DNA from: Metarhizium brunneum
Taxonomy: Eukaryota > Ascomycota > Sordariomycetes > Hypocreales > Clavicipitaceae
Assembly: GCF_013426205.1 (NCBI RefSeq)
Contig: NC_089422.1
Coordinates: 8,955,001-9,019,000, forward strand
DNA: 64,000 bases
Direction of reading: 5' to 3'
Under the pieces are notes generated by a model that was not told the DNA's origin, searched no databases, and saw nothing but the letters and a program-made list of their open reading frames with translations. Positions 1-11,199 of the stretch are shown here, piece after piece. The position numbers and the translations under genes are program-made. How positions within the stretch are numbered: the stretch's first letter is position 1; every line of letters begins with the position of its first letter.

Positions 1-130
1 GCCTCTAAAAATAGAGGATGTGGCATCCTTTCTTGGAGGACAGGGAACCGAGAGTTGGTGTGGGAGTATTACGGTTTGCCGCCGTATTGCACAGTGAAGT
101 TTCGTAAAGGATGGAATATTAAAGGTACCG
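1..130 (+). repeat. Diverged short repeat, copy A (YGLPPY-type gene fragment)
   Basis: The first ~90 bases match 3309-3400 in the same orientation at roughly 80% by eye. Both copies contain the words GGAGGACAG, AACCGAGAG, GTGTGGGAG and TTACGGTTTGCC. Read in one frame both give a peptide around NRELVWExYGLPPY, and several differences are synonymous (CCA/CCG, TAC/TAT, CTG/TTG), so the source may have been coding. This copy has no start codon and soon becomes unalignable. The window edge cuts it. The two copies bracket the HET gene. Confidence 0.6.
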
Positions 131-581
131 GTACCGCCCTGGCACCTGGAAACTGATGTTCTTTCGTCAATTGCGATACAATCACCCCCCACCGTCCTTG
201 GACCCCCTGACTATTTGCAAGGATAGAGCTGGTTATTTCGGCCCGTTGCCCATTACCATCATCGTCAACTGTGCCCGAACGGGACAATTGCTACCCACCA
301 TGTGTTTGCAAATTGCATATTCTTCAGAAGCCCACCTCGTTCGTATGTCAGATAATAGCAAAAGTCAAGTACGGCACGAACGCAATGCGCCTGCCGCTGA
401 GGTCACGTGTCGACACAACTTGCCTCATACCACAAGTATAGCCCCTCACATATCTTAACCTCATGCGTACAAAAGCCCTTGTCGTATTGCTTCCATCTAG
501 CTGCTAGTTGTATTCAAAAGCCTAAGGCTTGGTTGGTGTTGGCTGCATGCAGTCGAATGACTTGTATACTCGCCGAGCAGA

Positions 582-2659
582 ATGGGTTCTATTGTACTAG
601 CTGGGCCCGAGGAGAACGACAACGAGACTATGAACAGGCATAGATTATGTTCAACCTGCGAAAAGTTGCTGATTCGACCACACGATGACTGGGATACCGA
701 TAAAAGTACTCAAATCGGCTATTCGAGGCGCCCATACGACGATATCGTGTCTTCTGCAAAAATTAGCTGCCCTATTTGTAAAAGTTTACATGGCAGCATT
801 CTAGCCTCGCCTCGGCATCAGTCGGATCTTATAGATCGGGGATTATCCTGTTCTCTCTATTGGAATAGAGAAGCAGGCAAGTTCGATCGCATCGGGTTCT
901 CTACGCCCCTGGTTCATTTTAAATTATTTTTAGAACAAGGTTCAGTTCTCATTATCAAATTTGACTTATTTAAATGTCACTAACAGTAATGTCTGATGCA
1001 TAGATGTATCTTTTCTCATTCGAGGGAAAGGGTGTGAGTTAGCCAGTACATCTTCAAAGGCCTGTGTCAATTTAGTCACAGATTGGATCACGACTTGCAC
1101 CAACAACCATCTACAGTGCAATCGGGAAGCGAAAGAGCCGGCTTGGCTCCCAACACGGCTCATTGATATTGGACACGTGGAAGGTACATGCCATCCTCGA
1201 CTCGCGAACACCAGTGAAATGCAGAAAGACACAGAACAGACCAAATATGTTGCACTTACACATAGATGGGCTTCTCAGCCGACAGTTACACTTACCTCGA
1301 GGAATGTCGACCATCTCCAGCGAAAGATTACGCTGGAAGAACTCCCTAGAACTTTTAAAGATGCAGTACAATTCACAAGAAGCTTAGGAATGAGATATCT
1401 GTGGATCGACTCTCTGTGCATACAGCAAGATTGCCAAGATGATTGGCGAAAAGAGTCCGCAGTCATGGGCAAGGTGTACGGGCAATCGTTCTGCAATATT
1501 GCCGCAACAGCTGCAGCCAACGGTGAAGAAGGGCTCTTTGTTGACAGAGACATTCTATCACATGCTCCCTTTAAAATAGACTTGAGATGGAGAGGACATC
1601 AAAGAACATACTACTGCATCTATAGCGATGTATGGCATTTGGGAGTAACTTCAACGCCACTGAATCACCGGGGATGGGTCCTTCAAGAGCGCCTTCTCAG
1701 TCCCCGCACTCTATCGTTTAATAATACCCAGTTGTTCTGGGAATGTCGGCAGCTGCAGGCCAGCGAATCGTTTCCCAAAGGCTTGGGACCAAACCCTGAC
1801 TTCGCCCATGAGGATATAGACGAAGACTCAGGGCTATGCTCAAAAGCCTGGGCAACCGAGGAACCTGGCGCTCAGTATGCTCCATGGAGGAAAGTCATTG
1901 AACAATTCATGGTTTGCAAAATAACCAAGGCTACTGATAAACTTATTGCGGTTTCTGGCATCGCTCAAGAAATGCAGTCTCTTCTTGGTGATACTTACGT
2001 GGCTGGCCTATGGGAGCGAAACTTGACCTTGGACCTCCTGTGGTATGTGGAAAGATGGCCATACTCCTTTAGGGGAACATCTTATCGCGGTTAGTGTGGT
2101 CAGTGGTTATTCCTCACCCATATGACGCACTGCTGAATAAAGACTTTTAGCACCATCATGGTCTTGGGCCTCTGTTGAGGGTTGGGTCCGTTTTGCCTGC
2201 GGCCACCGAGAGTATAGTTGGGGCCCCCCTCTCGTCAGGATACTAACTTTCAATGTAGAATATATAACTAAAGACTCTACTGGTCAACTAAAGAGTGGGT
2301 ATATTCTCTCTTCGGGTCTCTTGTTGATGTTGCCACCAATGCACCGAGTGACGGAACATGAGCGGGATTTGATGCCTGGCTGTGGTACAGCTTACTGTCT
2401 TGATGACGAGCAAGACATGGTCCTTGAGACTGTATACTGCTATCCAGTTAGATCGATGGAAAGTGCTAATGGAGTGGAACTCCTGGGTTTGATTCTAACA
2501 TGTATGTTTGGTGAATTTCGCCGAGTGGGGCTCATTTCGATCAGGCGCGATGAAATTGATGATTTTGGGTGGAACGATGTGTTTATATGGAGTGATAAGC
2601 ACTGTACTGAGTGGTCAAGTGAATTGGGCTGTGGGGAGCTTGTGATCAAGATTGTCTAG
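582..2659 (+). CDS. HET-domain (heterokaryon incompatibility) protein
   Basis: Three-exon model: 582-939, 1004-2089, 2151-2659, giving 650 aa with phase closed at both junctions. The first intron has a branch-like CTAAC at 980 and ends CATAG; its donor (GTTCAG) is the weakest call. The second intron is GTTAGT...TTTTAG. HET hallmarks appear in order: YVALTHRWA (about 201-209, a variant of the usual ALSYCWG), LWIDSLCIQQD (252-262), GWVLQERLLSPRTLSF (about 343-358), then WSWAS (about 484-488) directly after the second splice, which supports that intron. A Cys-containing N-terminal segment (CSTC, CPIC) precedes the domain. HET proteins execute incompatibility cell death when triggered by non-self. 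Start 582 was chosen as the longest; ATG 630 is possible. No disabling change was seen. Confidence 0.9.
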
Positions 2660-3302
2660 ATGGTCTCGAACTCACTCATCTTCCTCTTGCACTAGTGAAG
2701 CTCAAATAAACTCTCTTGTTTTTGTGCCTCGGAACCAGAATCGCTTCAAGATGAAAATGTGAAGTGAATTGAGATCCTCGCGCTTAGCACTTCCGCTGGT
2801 CGAGGTCAAGGCCAACTCGTCAGGACTCAAGAGGACTGCAATATTGATGGGTGAACCCACGGAGAAATAGGCAAAGCAGAACTATCAATTATTGGTCCCC
2901 TCATATGTAGCATTAGGCGACCGGGAAAGAACATCTGCCAAGTTTTGGATCTTTTGTCATCTTGGGCTATAATGAGCATCGCCAGAATAGTATGTCTAGA
3001 CTCTAGAGTAATTTCAGACCCTCGGCGCGCTACAAGGCGCCTTATTCTATAACTAATAGACTTTGATTGAAAATCTAAAACCCCAGGCCTTATTAGCGCC
3101 GTGGCTTATGTATATAGCTAGTCAATTGGCTTTTCCGTTCTTTCGCCCTTAGCTCCAGAGAGCGGTTCTACCTATACCGCCTTTAATCTTCTATATATAA
3201 ACTAAAATAATTTGTCTTGCCAATACATACGACCATAGCCACTAGTAGACCTCGCAAACCCGTCAAGCTCTTCTCCGGAGTTTCAATGCCTCCAGATATG
3301 GA
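2660..3302. other. Intergenic, AT-rich, no gene seen
   Basis: 3' flank of the HET gene. It contains no coding-like reading frame with splice signals on either strand. It ends shortly before the second copy of the YGLPPY-type repeat. Confidence 0.5.
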
Positions 3303-3440
3303 GGAGTGTGCCTCCATTTTTGGAGGATGTGGTGTCCGTTTTTGGAGGACAGAGAACCGAGAGCTGGTGTGGGAGGATTACGGTTTGCCACCGTACTTTA
3401 CGTCAATGCGTTGGAAAACGGATGGTGCCGTGACCGGCGG
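3303..3440 (+). repeat. Diverged short repeat, copy B (YGLPPY-type gene fragment)
   Basis: Direct-orientation partner of positions 1-130. It lies in an open frame from 3217 to 3507 (about 96 codons) that contains TENRELVWEDYGLPPYFT. No domain was recognised, and I do not call the open frame a gene. The stretch holds internal short repeats (GGAGGATG, GGAGGACAG) and a small CCTCC/GGAGG palindrome. It could be a gene remnant duplicated around the HET locus. Confidence 0.6.
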
Positions 3441-4015
3441 AGCACAGCCCAACTGCTGGTTACAACCACACCTCAGAGCACTTTCCCCTGACTCCCTACA
3501 GGGTTAAGACTTGTTCAGTTTGGCGCGCCAATGGCTGACTTCCATGCCGCCACCAGCGGGCCGCACATCATGCAACCCCCGCTGATCCTTGACGAGGCAT
3601 TGATCAGCTACATGTCGTCAAGATCGGGCAGGCAACACGTGGATGTAGCGCATCAGAGCGATAAGGGATATATATTTTAAGTAGATCCGAATATAACACG
3701 TCCTTCGCTCACTTCAATGGGAGCGATGTCCTGTGGCCAAAGCGTCCGCGAGCCGCGGGCCCGTCAGGTCCAACTTGCATTTCCGTCAACGTGCAGAGGA
3801 CGTGGTTGGCATTGAGTTTTCTCCTGCACCAGCATGCGAGAAGGCTGGCAACGTTGGTTCCAAGGCTGTGCTAGCCATGCGTGTTGGTACTATTGCCCTT
3901 CCAGGCAGAAATCGCTTCAGCGCGTATTCCAACCAATCACCCACAAGCATAGCCTGACATAGACCCAAATCCCTCTCCTGAGAACGATGGTGTCCACGAA
4001 AAGTTCAACAATGAC

Positions 4016-4941
4016 TTGGGCGTTTCGACTTCCTGCGCTATGCAACCGATGGCCGGGCAGGAGGAACCCGAGGTACCCCTGATACCTACGTCTTTGGATA
4101 CTGACCGTCTTCATGCTCTCTTTTCTGAGTATGAAAAGCTTGTCAATGGGCAGGAGGCACCACGTGAACGCGGGGGCTCACCAGAAGGTAAAATCTGTCC
4201 AAGCTGAAGTATCTTGTCTAACTTACAACCGATTTGTAGATGACGAATTTTCTTGCTCTGATCAACCCGAAACACGTCCGATTGGTATTTCGTGCCTCAC
4301 TAGGAACATTGCCTGTGAGCAGCAACGAGGAATCTCGAAGCACAAGACCCAGCAGCAGACGAAGGCCACTTCACGTAAGGCTTCGCGTATGAAAGTTGCG
4401 CTGGCTAGCAGTGTTCATGAATACGCATGCACCTGGGAGAAGCGCGTCGAGTATCAAATGGATCCATTGAAGTTGAAGCGTTTTGGGTACCCACCTTCTT
4501 GCCTTGCAGCCAATTGCGTGGAGAGCAGGCGAAGGAAGAGGCGAAAAACTTGGTGACCAGAAACTTTGGTCATGCTGCATGGGAGAGGGAGGAGAGAAAG
4601 CTCGGCCGCGTAGACACGAAGAGCGAATTGTAAGAACATCTTCTTCCTAAGATGGGACGTTGACGGCAGCACCGGTTAGTAGGAAGCCGCGAAGGAACAT
4701 TCTGGACAAGAAAATGTTACGCGAATTTGAGTCGGCTTATGCCGGATTTGATGAGGGAGTCGACGTGCTGAACATGGGAGAAAGTAAACGGGGTAAGCGA
4801 CAATGTCTCTTGCATTTCTACGGCCGCCCAGCAGGCAAGGGCTCTTGGGTCGGTGAGGAGCTGTTGAGCCCCAACCTCATAGAGACGTTAGGCTATGTGG
4901 GTTGGGTGCTTCAACTGCCCAACAGCGGACTTGGGAAGTGA
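4016..4941 (+). pseudogene. Decayed chromodomain-type gene, paralogue of the 21.1 kb gene
   Basis: The 3' part (4660-4941) encodes RRNILDKKMLREFESAYAGF and, further on, LLSPNLIE. These match the C-terminus of the intact protein at 21092-22900 (HIIDQGMLNSFEASWRGFDA; FLSPQLME) with the same spacing. Just upstream, FFLRWDVDGST resembles that protein's FLVKWSDATTTW, but it sits in another frame with stops between, so the chromodomain core is broken. Further upstream 4016-4187 and 4240-4553 could be joined by an intron (GTAAAA...CTAAC...TTTGTAG); that part is not clearly alignable. Read as a degenerate duplicate. A short functional gene from the 5' half alone is not excluded. Confidence 0.6.
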
Positions 4942-5434
4942 GGGAATGGAGAAAAGCCTTACGATGTATACTTTACTTTCAGCTTAGAGCATCTAGTGGG
5001 AAAACAACTTGAATCATCTGGAATGGCTTGATGGCCGCTATCGCTAACCAAACCCACCACAATAATAATTAGTTGTGTTTAAAAAAAAAATTGGCCGGCA
5101 ATGGTGAGGTGCGCCGCTGACTGTGATGTGGCCAGGAGCCTTTCGCTCTACTCGACCGTTGTTCAGCTATCCAATCAATAGTGTTACGAGATGGCACCAT
5201 CTCGTGATGTTGCCACCCATACTTCTGACAAAAAATTACGCGACGACCTGCCACATCAGGATATACGGCACGTGACGCCCATCGATCATAGTTATAAAGG
5301 AACCTAGACCCCTTCGACCAACCTCTGGAAAAGATATTACAACTTACAGGATTTGCGGTTCCTGCTGAACCATGATTGGGGTGTCCAAACCTAGATAGCC
5401 AGACACGAGGTGCCTTGTAGTCAAGGATACTACA
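4942..5434. other. Intergenic; small perfect hairpin
   Basis: No gene seen. Positions 5186-5205 form a 20-nt hairpin, ACGAGATGG-CA-CCATCTCGT, with 9 paired bases on each side. Position 5080 begins a poly-A run. Confidence 0.4.
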
Positions 5435-5600
5435 CTAAATAGAGACAGTGAGCAAAGATTTGGGCTGCAGCAGTTTGGCTACGGCCTCGTGCCCGTTCGC
5501 GGCGGCCAGCGCCAGCGCCGTCCTGCCATCCATCCCACCCTCCGTGTGCAAGCTGATCTGTGAAGTGGCCCCTCGAGCCTGTGAGGATCGCAGGATGGCA
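5435..5600 (-). pseudogene. Ankyrin-repeat relic downstream of the NLR
   Basis: On the reverse strand a frame ending in TAG at 5437-5435 reads GGMDGRTALALAAANGHEAV followed by AKLLQPKSLL, a recognisable ankyrin unit (G.TAL..AA..GH..V.KLL). It lies 3' of the NLR stop at 5780 on the same strand. It has no ATG and loses similarity upstream. The sequence differs clearly from the NLR's homogeneous repeats. Most likely the tail of another ankyrin gene, or a former C-terminus of this locus. Confidence 0.55.
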
Positions 5601-5779
5601 TATGTGTTCGGATCGTTCCCAGATCGTCGTCACAGACTCTGGGCAATTTACCCTGGAACTTATGCCCATCTTGTCAGCCATAGTCAGCTTGGGTGCTAAG
5701 TGAAAAGAGTGATGAGGCCTGAAGCTAGGCGATTGATGGACACCATGGTGGAGGCTACTGAACGAATTATTAAGTGTGA

Positions 5780-8700
5780 TTAGAAGGTTCGAGGTACACG
5801 AGACGAAGTTTCTTCGCCCGATTTATTGGAGAGCGCCCTTTCTTGGAGCAATTTGACAATCTCTTGATGGCCTTCCTGCGAGGCGGCCTCGAGAGCGTTG
5901 CCGTATTCGCCGCCCTGCGCGTTGACGTCCGCCCCCTTGTCCAAGAGCAGTTGGACAATCTCTTGACGGCCACTTTCCGAGGCGGCACAGAGAGCGTTGA
6001 CGTACTCGCCCGCCCCCTTGTCCAAGAGCAGTTGGACAATCTCGAAATAGCCACCTGACGAGGCGGCCTGGAGAGCGTTGCCGTACTCGCCGCCTTGCGC
6101 GTTGACGTCCGCCCCCTTGTCCAAGAGCAGTTGGACAATCTCGAGATGGCCAATTGACGAGGCGGCCTGGAGAGCGTTGCCATACTCGCCGCCTTGCGCG
6201 CTGACGTCCACCCCCTTGTCCAAGAGCAGTTGGACAATCTCGAGATGGCCACTTGACGAGGCGGCCTGGAGAGCGTTGCCGTAGTGGCCGCCCTGCGCGT
6301 TGACGTCCGCCCCCTTGTCCAAGAGCAGGTGGACAATCTCGAGATGGCCACTTGACGAGGCGGCATGGAGAGCGGTGCCGTACCGGCCGCCCTGCGCGTT
6401 GACGTCCGCTCCCTTGTCCAAGAGCAGCTGCACAATCTCGAGATGGCCCTCATCTGAGGCGGCATAGAGAGCGGTGCGGTAGTCGCCGCCCTGCGCGTTG
6501 ACGTCCGCTCCGTTGTCCAAGAGCAGTTGTACAATCTCTTGATCACCTCTCCACGAGGCGGCATGGAGAGCGGTGCCGTACCGGCCGCCCTGCGCGTTGA
6601 CGTCCGCTCCCTTGTCCAAGAGCAGTTGCACAATCTCTTGATCACCTCTCCCCAAGGCGGCATGGAGAGCGGTGCCGTACCGGCCGCCCTGCGCGTTGAC
6701 GTCCGCTCCCTTGTCCAAGAGCAGTTGCACAATCTCGAGATGGCCCTGAGATGAGGCGGCATAGAGAGCGTTGCCGTACAGGCCGCCCTGCTCGTTGACG
6801 TCCGCTCCCTTGTCCAAGAGCAGTTGGACAATCTCTTGACGGCCACTTTCCGAGGCGGCAGAGAGAGCGTTGCCGAAGAAGCCGCCTTGCGCGTTGACGT
6901 CCGCCCCCTTGTCCAAGAGCAGTTGGACAATCTCGAGATGGCCTCGTGATGAGGCGGCATAGAGAGCATTGCCGTACTTGCCGCCCTGCGCGTTGACGTC
7001 CGCTCCCTTGTCCAAGAGCAGTTGTACAATCTCTTGATCACCTCTCCACGAGGCGGCATGGAGAGCGGTGCCGTACCGGCCGCCCTGCGCGTTGACGTCC
7101 GCTCCCTTGTCCAAGAGCAGTTGCACAATCTCGAAATGGCCTCGAAATGAGGCGGCATAGAGAGCGTTGCCGAAGCGGCCGCCCTGCGCGTTGACGTCCG
7201 CTCCCTTGTCCAAGAGCAGCTGGACAATCTCTTGATGGCCGTCCTGCGAGGCGGCCTGGAGAGCGTTGCCGAAGCGGCCGCCCTGCGCGTTGACGTCCGC
7301 TCCCTTGTCTAAGAGATCTCTTGCAGGCGCTACGAGCCCATGGCAGCAAGCATAGTAGAGCCTGGAACCTCGTGGAGGACCTGGGTCATCGTCCCAGTCC
7401 CTGTCAGCCTGATACAATCTAGCCCATCGTTGGAACGTCGCTTCCTCTTCTAGGAACCTGACTGTCGCTCGAACTATATCTTCCGAAGCCTGAGCCAACG
7501 CAGCATGGCCCGTCCAGACTTCCGCCGCATATCTTGCCATCGGAAAATCCTGCTTGATTTCGATGTGGCTACCGCTGATATCCGTAAGGTAAGTCAAGCA
7601 CGTCCTCGTGATGGAAATGCTGGCAGTCGTAATGTTGAACTGGTTCTCTCCCAGTAGGTACTCTTTGACGGAAAAGTGTGCAAGATGTAGCTCCTTTGTG
7701 GGCCTGCCGTGACTATACGCAAGAACGATGGAGATTAGGCTAGGACAGTGCTGTAGAACTTGTTCTTCACCGAACACTCTCCCGTCAACGTCAAAACATG
7801 GTGGATCCTCCTCTATGTCTGTCGCGATGATCTCCACTGCCTCCGGCACCGTCAAAGGCCGATGGGTATGGACGAGAAACTGTAGCAGGCGGAGAGCACT
7901 GTTCCTGCAGTCTTTCGGGATACTGCGGACCATTCGCTCGTACGTCTCTTTCAGATCCTGGGGCAGATGATATAGCGCGGTTTTGATGGCCTTGGGACTA
8001 GGGCATCCGGCAAGACTGTCTAATTGACAGGCTGCCCATCTGAACCTACGGTGCATTTCAGGAAAGGCCGGGACACGGACGAACTGGGTCAGGACTTACA
8101 TCCCGTCGGCATCGTCGCCAACTTTCCTCCGGATCCTCTCGAGGAGATCCTGGGACAGGCGCTTCTCCCGAAAGCCAGATCGTTGTGAAAGCTGCGCTGC
8201 GACGTACGATCGGATATCGGCGTTGACGGACTCCTTGTCGAGTGCTAAGCAGTTTCCCTCACCTATCAACGAGGGGATGTTGCCCCCGAAGTCGGGTTCA
8301 GGCCGACCGGTACAAATCAGCTGGACATCGCTCAACTCTGGCCTGGATATTATGTCCTTCATCCACCGGAGAAGTTCATCCCTTGTTGTCGACTCGTCCA
8401 AGGCGTCCAGAACAATAGAACCCTTCTTCTGGACTGCAAGCATCTTGCACACAACGTCCTCGAGAGTCTTTGTAGCAGGTTGGTGGCGGCCATCCTGGTG
8501 TGCTTGGAATGAGGCCTCAAGAAGACCTACAGAACCAGCCCCGCCTTGGTAAAGTTGGAACGCAAGCGACCGCAGCATGCCATCCAAGGTCTGCTTTGTC
8601 GTGTCGCTAAAGTCAAAGAAGAAGCTGAGGATAAGACGGTCGTTTCCCTTCGTGAGATTATCCAGCACAGTCGCACTGAGGACTGTCTTTCCACATCCCG

Positions 8701-10056
8701 CGAGCCCTTTCAGCCATAAATGTCGACGCGCTCCCGAGTGCCACTGCTGGAAGATCGGGTTTTCCAGGAGCCACGCTCCTGTCCCCTCATGGCGGAGCTT
8801 CCTCGCGTGGTTGGCGTTTGTAGACGGATCTGGGGGCCGAAGCCAGCGCTCGATCTTATCGGTACGAAGGTCAGACCTGATGGAATCAGTTGCAGCTTTC
8901 GTTGCAATTGTCGTCTGCTGCACGCCATCGATCTGTTGCTGAACTACTCGCAGTCAGGACGTATTCCAAATTCAAATAGTATTCGGTCTATTATTTGCTA
9001 GTCTAGCCCTAGTGGATGAAACACGAACTAACCTAACTGAAGCACTTCCAGTGCCCTCTTGGTCTCCTGGACCTCCGCGGCCGGCACGTACGCCAGGAGC
9101 TCCTTGGCATACGCAGCGGCGGTGGCCGAGGCGTAGCGTTGCCATCGATCGTTCTTGTGAGAATCGGCGTAGTCGCAGATCCCTCGGATTACAAGACAGG
9201 GAAAGTGGTTCATCAGGCCGGCCGCTTCCATCTCAAAGCAGATGCAATCCTCGCCGACGTCAGCAACAATCCGATCGCGCGCAGCGGCGTCTTTGACAAG
9301 TGTGTTGCCGGATGCGATGGTCCCGTAATGGATCTCCGGGTCGGTAGTGTCTCGAGGATCGCGTTGAAATTCGCCAGCCGTGTCACAGCCCCGACAGTCC
9401 GGCCCGGGGACGTGATCGCATGAAGCTTTGAAGAGGTGGTCGTTGTCGGCGCCCTGGTGAGCATAGCCGGGATTTTTCTTGGATCTCTTGCCCATCTTCG
9501 GGTTCTTCTTCAGCATCTCTTGAAGGAAGCAGGGAATTTTGGGGGTTTCCCGCTCGTGAACGGCCTGGATTTTGGTAAGCGCATTGAGGAGGACCGTCGG
9601 AGGCCGCCCGAGGAAGCCCTTGCGCTCACGCTTGTCACCCGACTTTGCTTTGATCAAGTCGTACTGGCAGACGCCGCCCGTGGTCCCATCGGGCTGGCTC
9701 ACGACGATGTCGCCAAGCCGGATATCGTGGCTCTCATCCGGTCGGGCGATGCCGCCGGCTATGCCGACAAAAAGGCCAAGACGGATGGATGGCAGAGAGG
9801 CAAGCAGGCTCGAGGCCGTGGTCGCAGCCGAGGTAGTTCCGTAGACTCCAGCGGCAAGTGAGGCAATGACGATGTTGTGCTCTCCCACGCGACCCCACGT
9901 ATAGACGTTCTCGTCAGTTTGGTGTCTAGTGAAACCAGCGGGAGTTGCATGTTCCTCATCGAGCATCGCTTCTGCAGCGGCCCGCTCAACGGGAAGAGCA
10001 GTAATCCAGGCGACTGCATAGGAGTCGGGGTTGTCGAGAGCGTTGTTGCATGCCAT
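5780..10056 (-). CDS. NLR-like PNP-NACHT-ankyrin protein
   Basis: Three exons: 10056-9033, 8943-8100, 8045-5780. Introns are GTTAGT...GAGTAG (8944-9032) and GTAAGT...CGTAG (8046-8099); phases close to 1377 aa. Residues 1-341 form a purine/uridine phosphorylase-like domain (ITALPVERAAAEAML; EMEAAGLMNHFPCLVIRGIC; YADSHKN). The NACHT NTPase has Walker A GLAGCGKT (421-428) and Walker B IVLDALDE (518-525). From about residue 850 to the end are ankyrin repeats. This is a standard fungal NLR layout: effector-like N-terminus, oligomerisation switch, ligand-sensing repeats, probably cytosolic. Codons are GC-rich compared with nearby orphans. The Met codon at the second splice is split AT|G, which fixes that junction. 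Confidence 0.93.
5833..7320 (-). repeat. Homogeneous 99-nt ankyrin-coding array
   Basis: About 15 consecutive 33-residue units share EIVQLLLDKGADVNAQGG; variation is concentrated in the residues after GG, around xYGxALxAAS and before EIVQ. One unit (coding strand, near 5990-6010) lacks six residues, so KGADVNAQGG becomes KGAG: an 18-nt in-frame deletion. Unit-to-unit DNA identity is very high. Long antisense and alternative-frame open frames across this block are by-products of the repeat. Confidence 0.9.
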
Positions 10057-11199
10057 GGTGCGGAGTGAAGTGCACGAGGCCGTCAGATGGGCGGGTGGAC
10101 TGATAGGGCTGTGCAGTTCGCCTATGTCGACGAGGAAGCTGGGGTTGAGTCACCCAGGGAGAGGAAGGAGACGTGACGATGGCATATTGTTTATCGCAGT
10201 CAGTCGAAGAGCGCAGCCTTGTCAGTCACCATAGAAGGACGAAAGCAAGCTGAGGAGGACCAGGTCGGGGCCAGGCCGCAACAACAGGATCTCGCCAGTT
10301 ACACACACGCACGTTGGGGGTTGTGATGCTGTGGGCACTCGCATGCAGCACCCTCGAGCCGTATGCCTGATAAGCAGCTGCCACTCCCACCTGCAGACGC
10401 TTTTCAAGCTGACGTTTCTGACGATGGACTCCGCACTTGCCATCCAGCTCCTTGAGCCCGAAGGACAATCAAAGCCGCAACGCGTCCATGACACGATCGT
10501 GACCGGCTCCAGTCGCTCTGACGCGCATTGTACCACAAAGAATCTGGGTACTTGAACTCCACGACACCCAATGTCACGGCCAGTGTCGAGAGGGAGACGT
10601 TCCTCCGGAGCACTGATTAGCGCCAGGACCTGGCTCAAGATGTGAGCCTGTACATGCCGCCACGCCTACTGCACTCCCCCTGTACTTTCTCAGCTGAAGG
10701 GCATTCGTCACAGAGCCGGTTGGCATGTCTCATGTCGGGATGACAAGTCAGGTATATCTCAATCTGATCCTTGACTCTACCAGTGCGAGCTTTGCCCGCA
10801 GTCGCTTGAATTGCCGCACGCCACCTTCACTATGCACGCGGCCCGACTACAAGGCTGGTCAGAATCGGCACAGCAAATTCTCCTCACGACAATGTGGCTT
10901 GGTTGGGAAGCGCAGCAGTCCAAACCAATATTGCCTTGACGGCGATGTGCGTTCGGCTTGCAATGCAACCATGTCCTTCGTGCGTAACCACGCCTTCCAG
11001 CCTGCGACATAGACTTCTGCAAGTATGGCCGGCGTAATCCCGGGAATGGAGGAAGCGGCCTTTTGGCAAAGTCGAAGAGACATGCACAACAATGCATTGT
11101 GTCCGGAAACTCCAGGTCTACCCTAGACTGTGATCCGCCATGTGGTTGGCCTCGAAGGCGCACCATGTTCGATTAGGTGAGTGCTGCGGGCATCGGAGG
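10057..11199. other. Gap with unassigned GC-rich open frames
   Basis: Several overlapping reverse-strand frames (10222-10638, 10777-11166, 10859-11092) look compositionally coding but share no consistent splice model. One reads SIPGITPAILAEVYVAGWKA; no family was recognised. They may be decayed gene pieces. The first ~150 bases should hold the NLR promoter; no TATA box was seen. Confidence 0.35.

Noticed and set aside
5770..7227. A 485-codon reverse-strand open frame across the ankyrin array
   Set aside because: It is the NLR repeat read in a wrong frame (SWTRERTSTRRAA units); period-99 DNA without stops in one frame tends to be open in others.
10222..10638. Reverse open frame upstream of the NLR
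   Set aside because: GC-rich composition keeps several frames open; no domain or consistent exon structure was found, so it is only mentioned in the gap entry.
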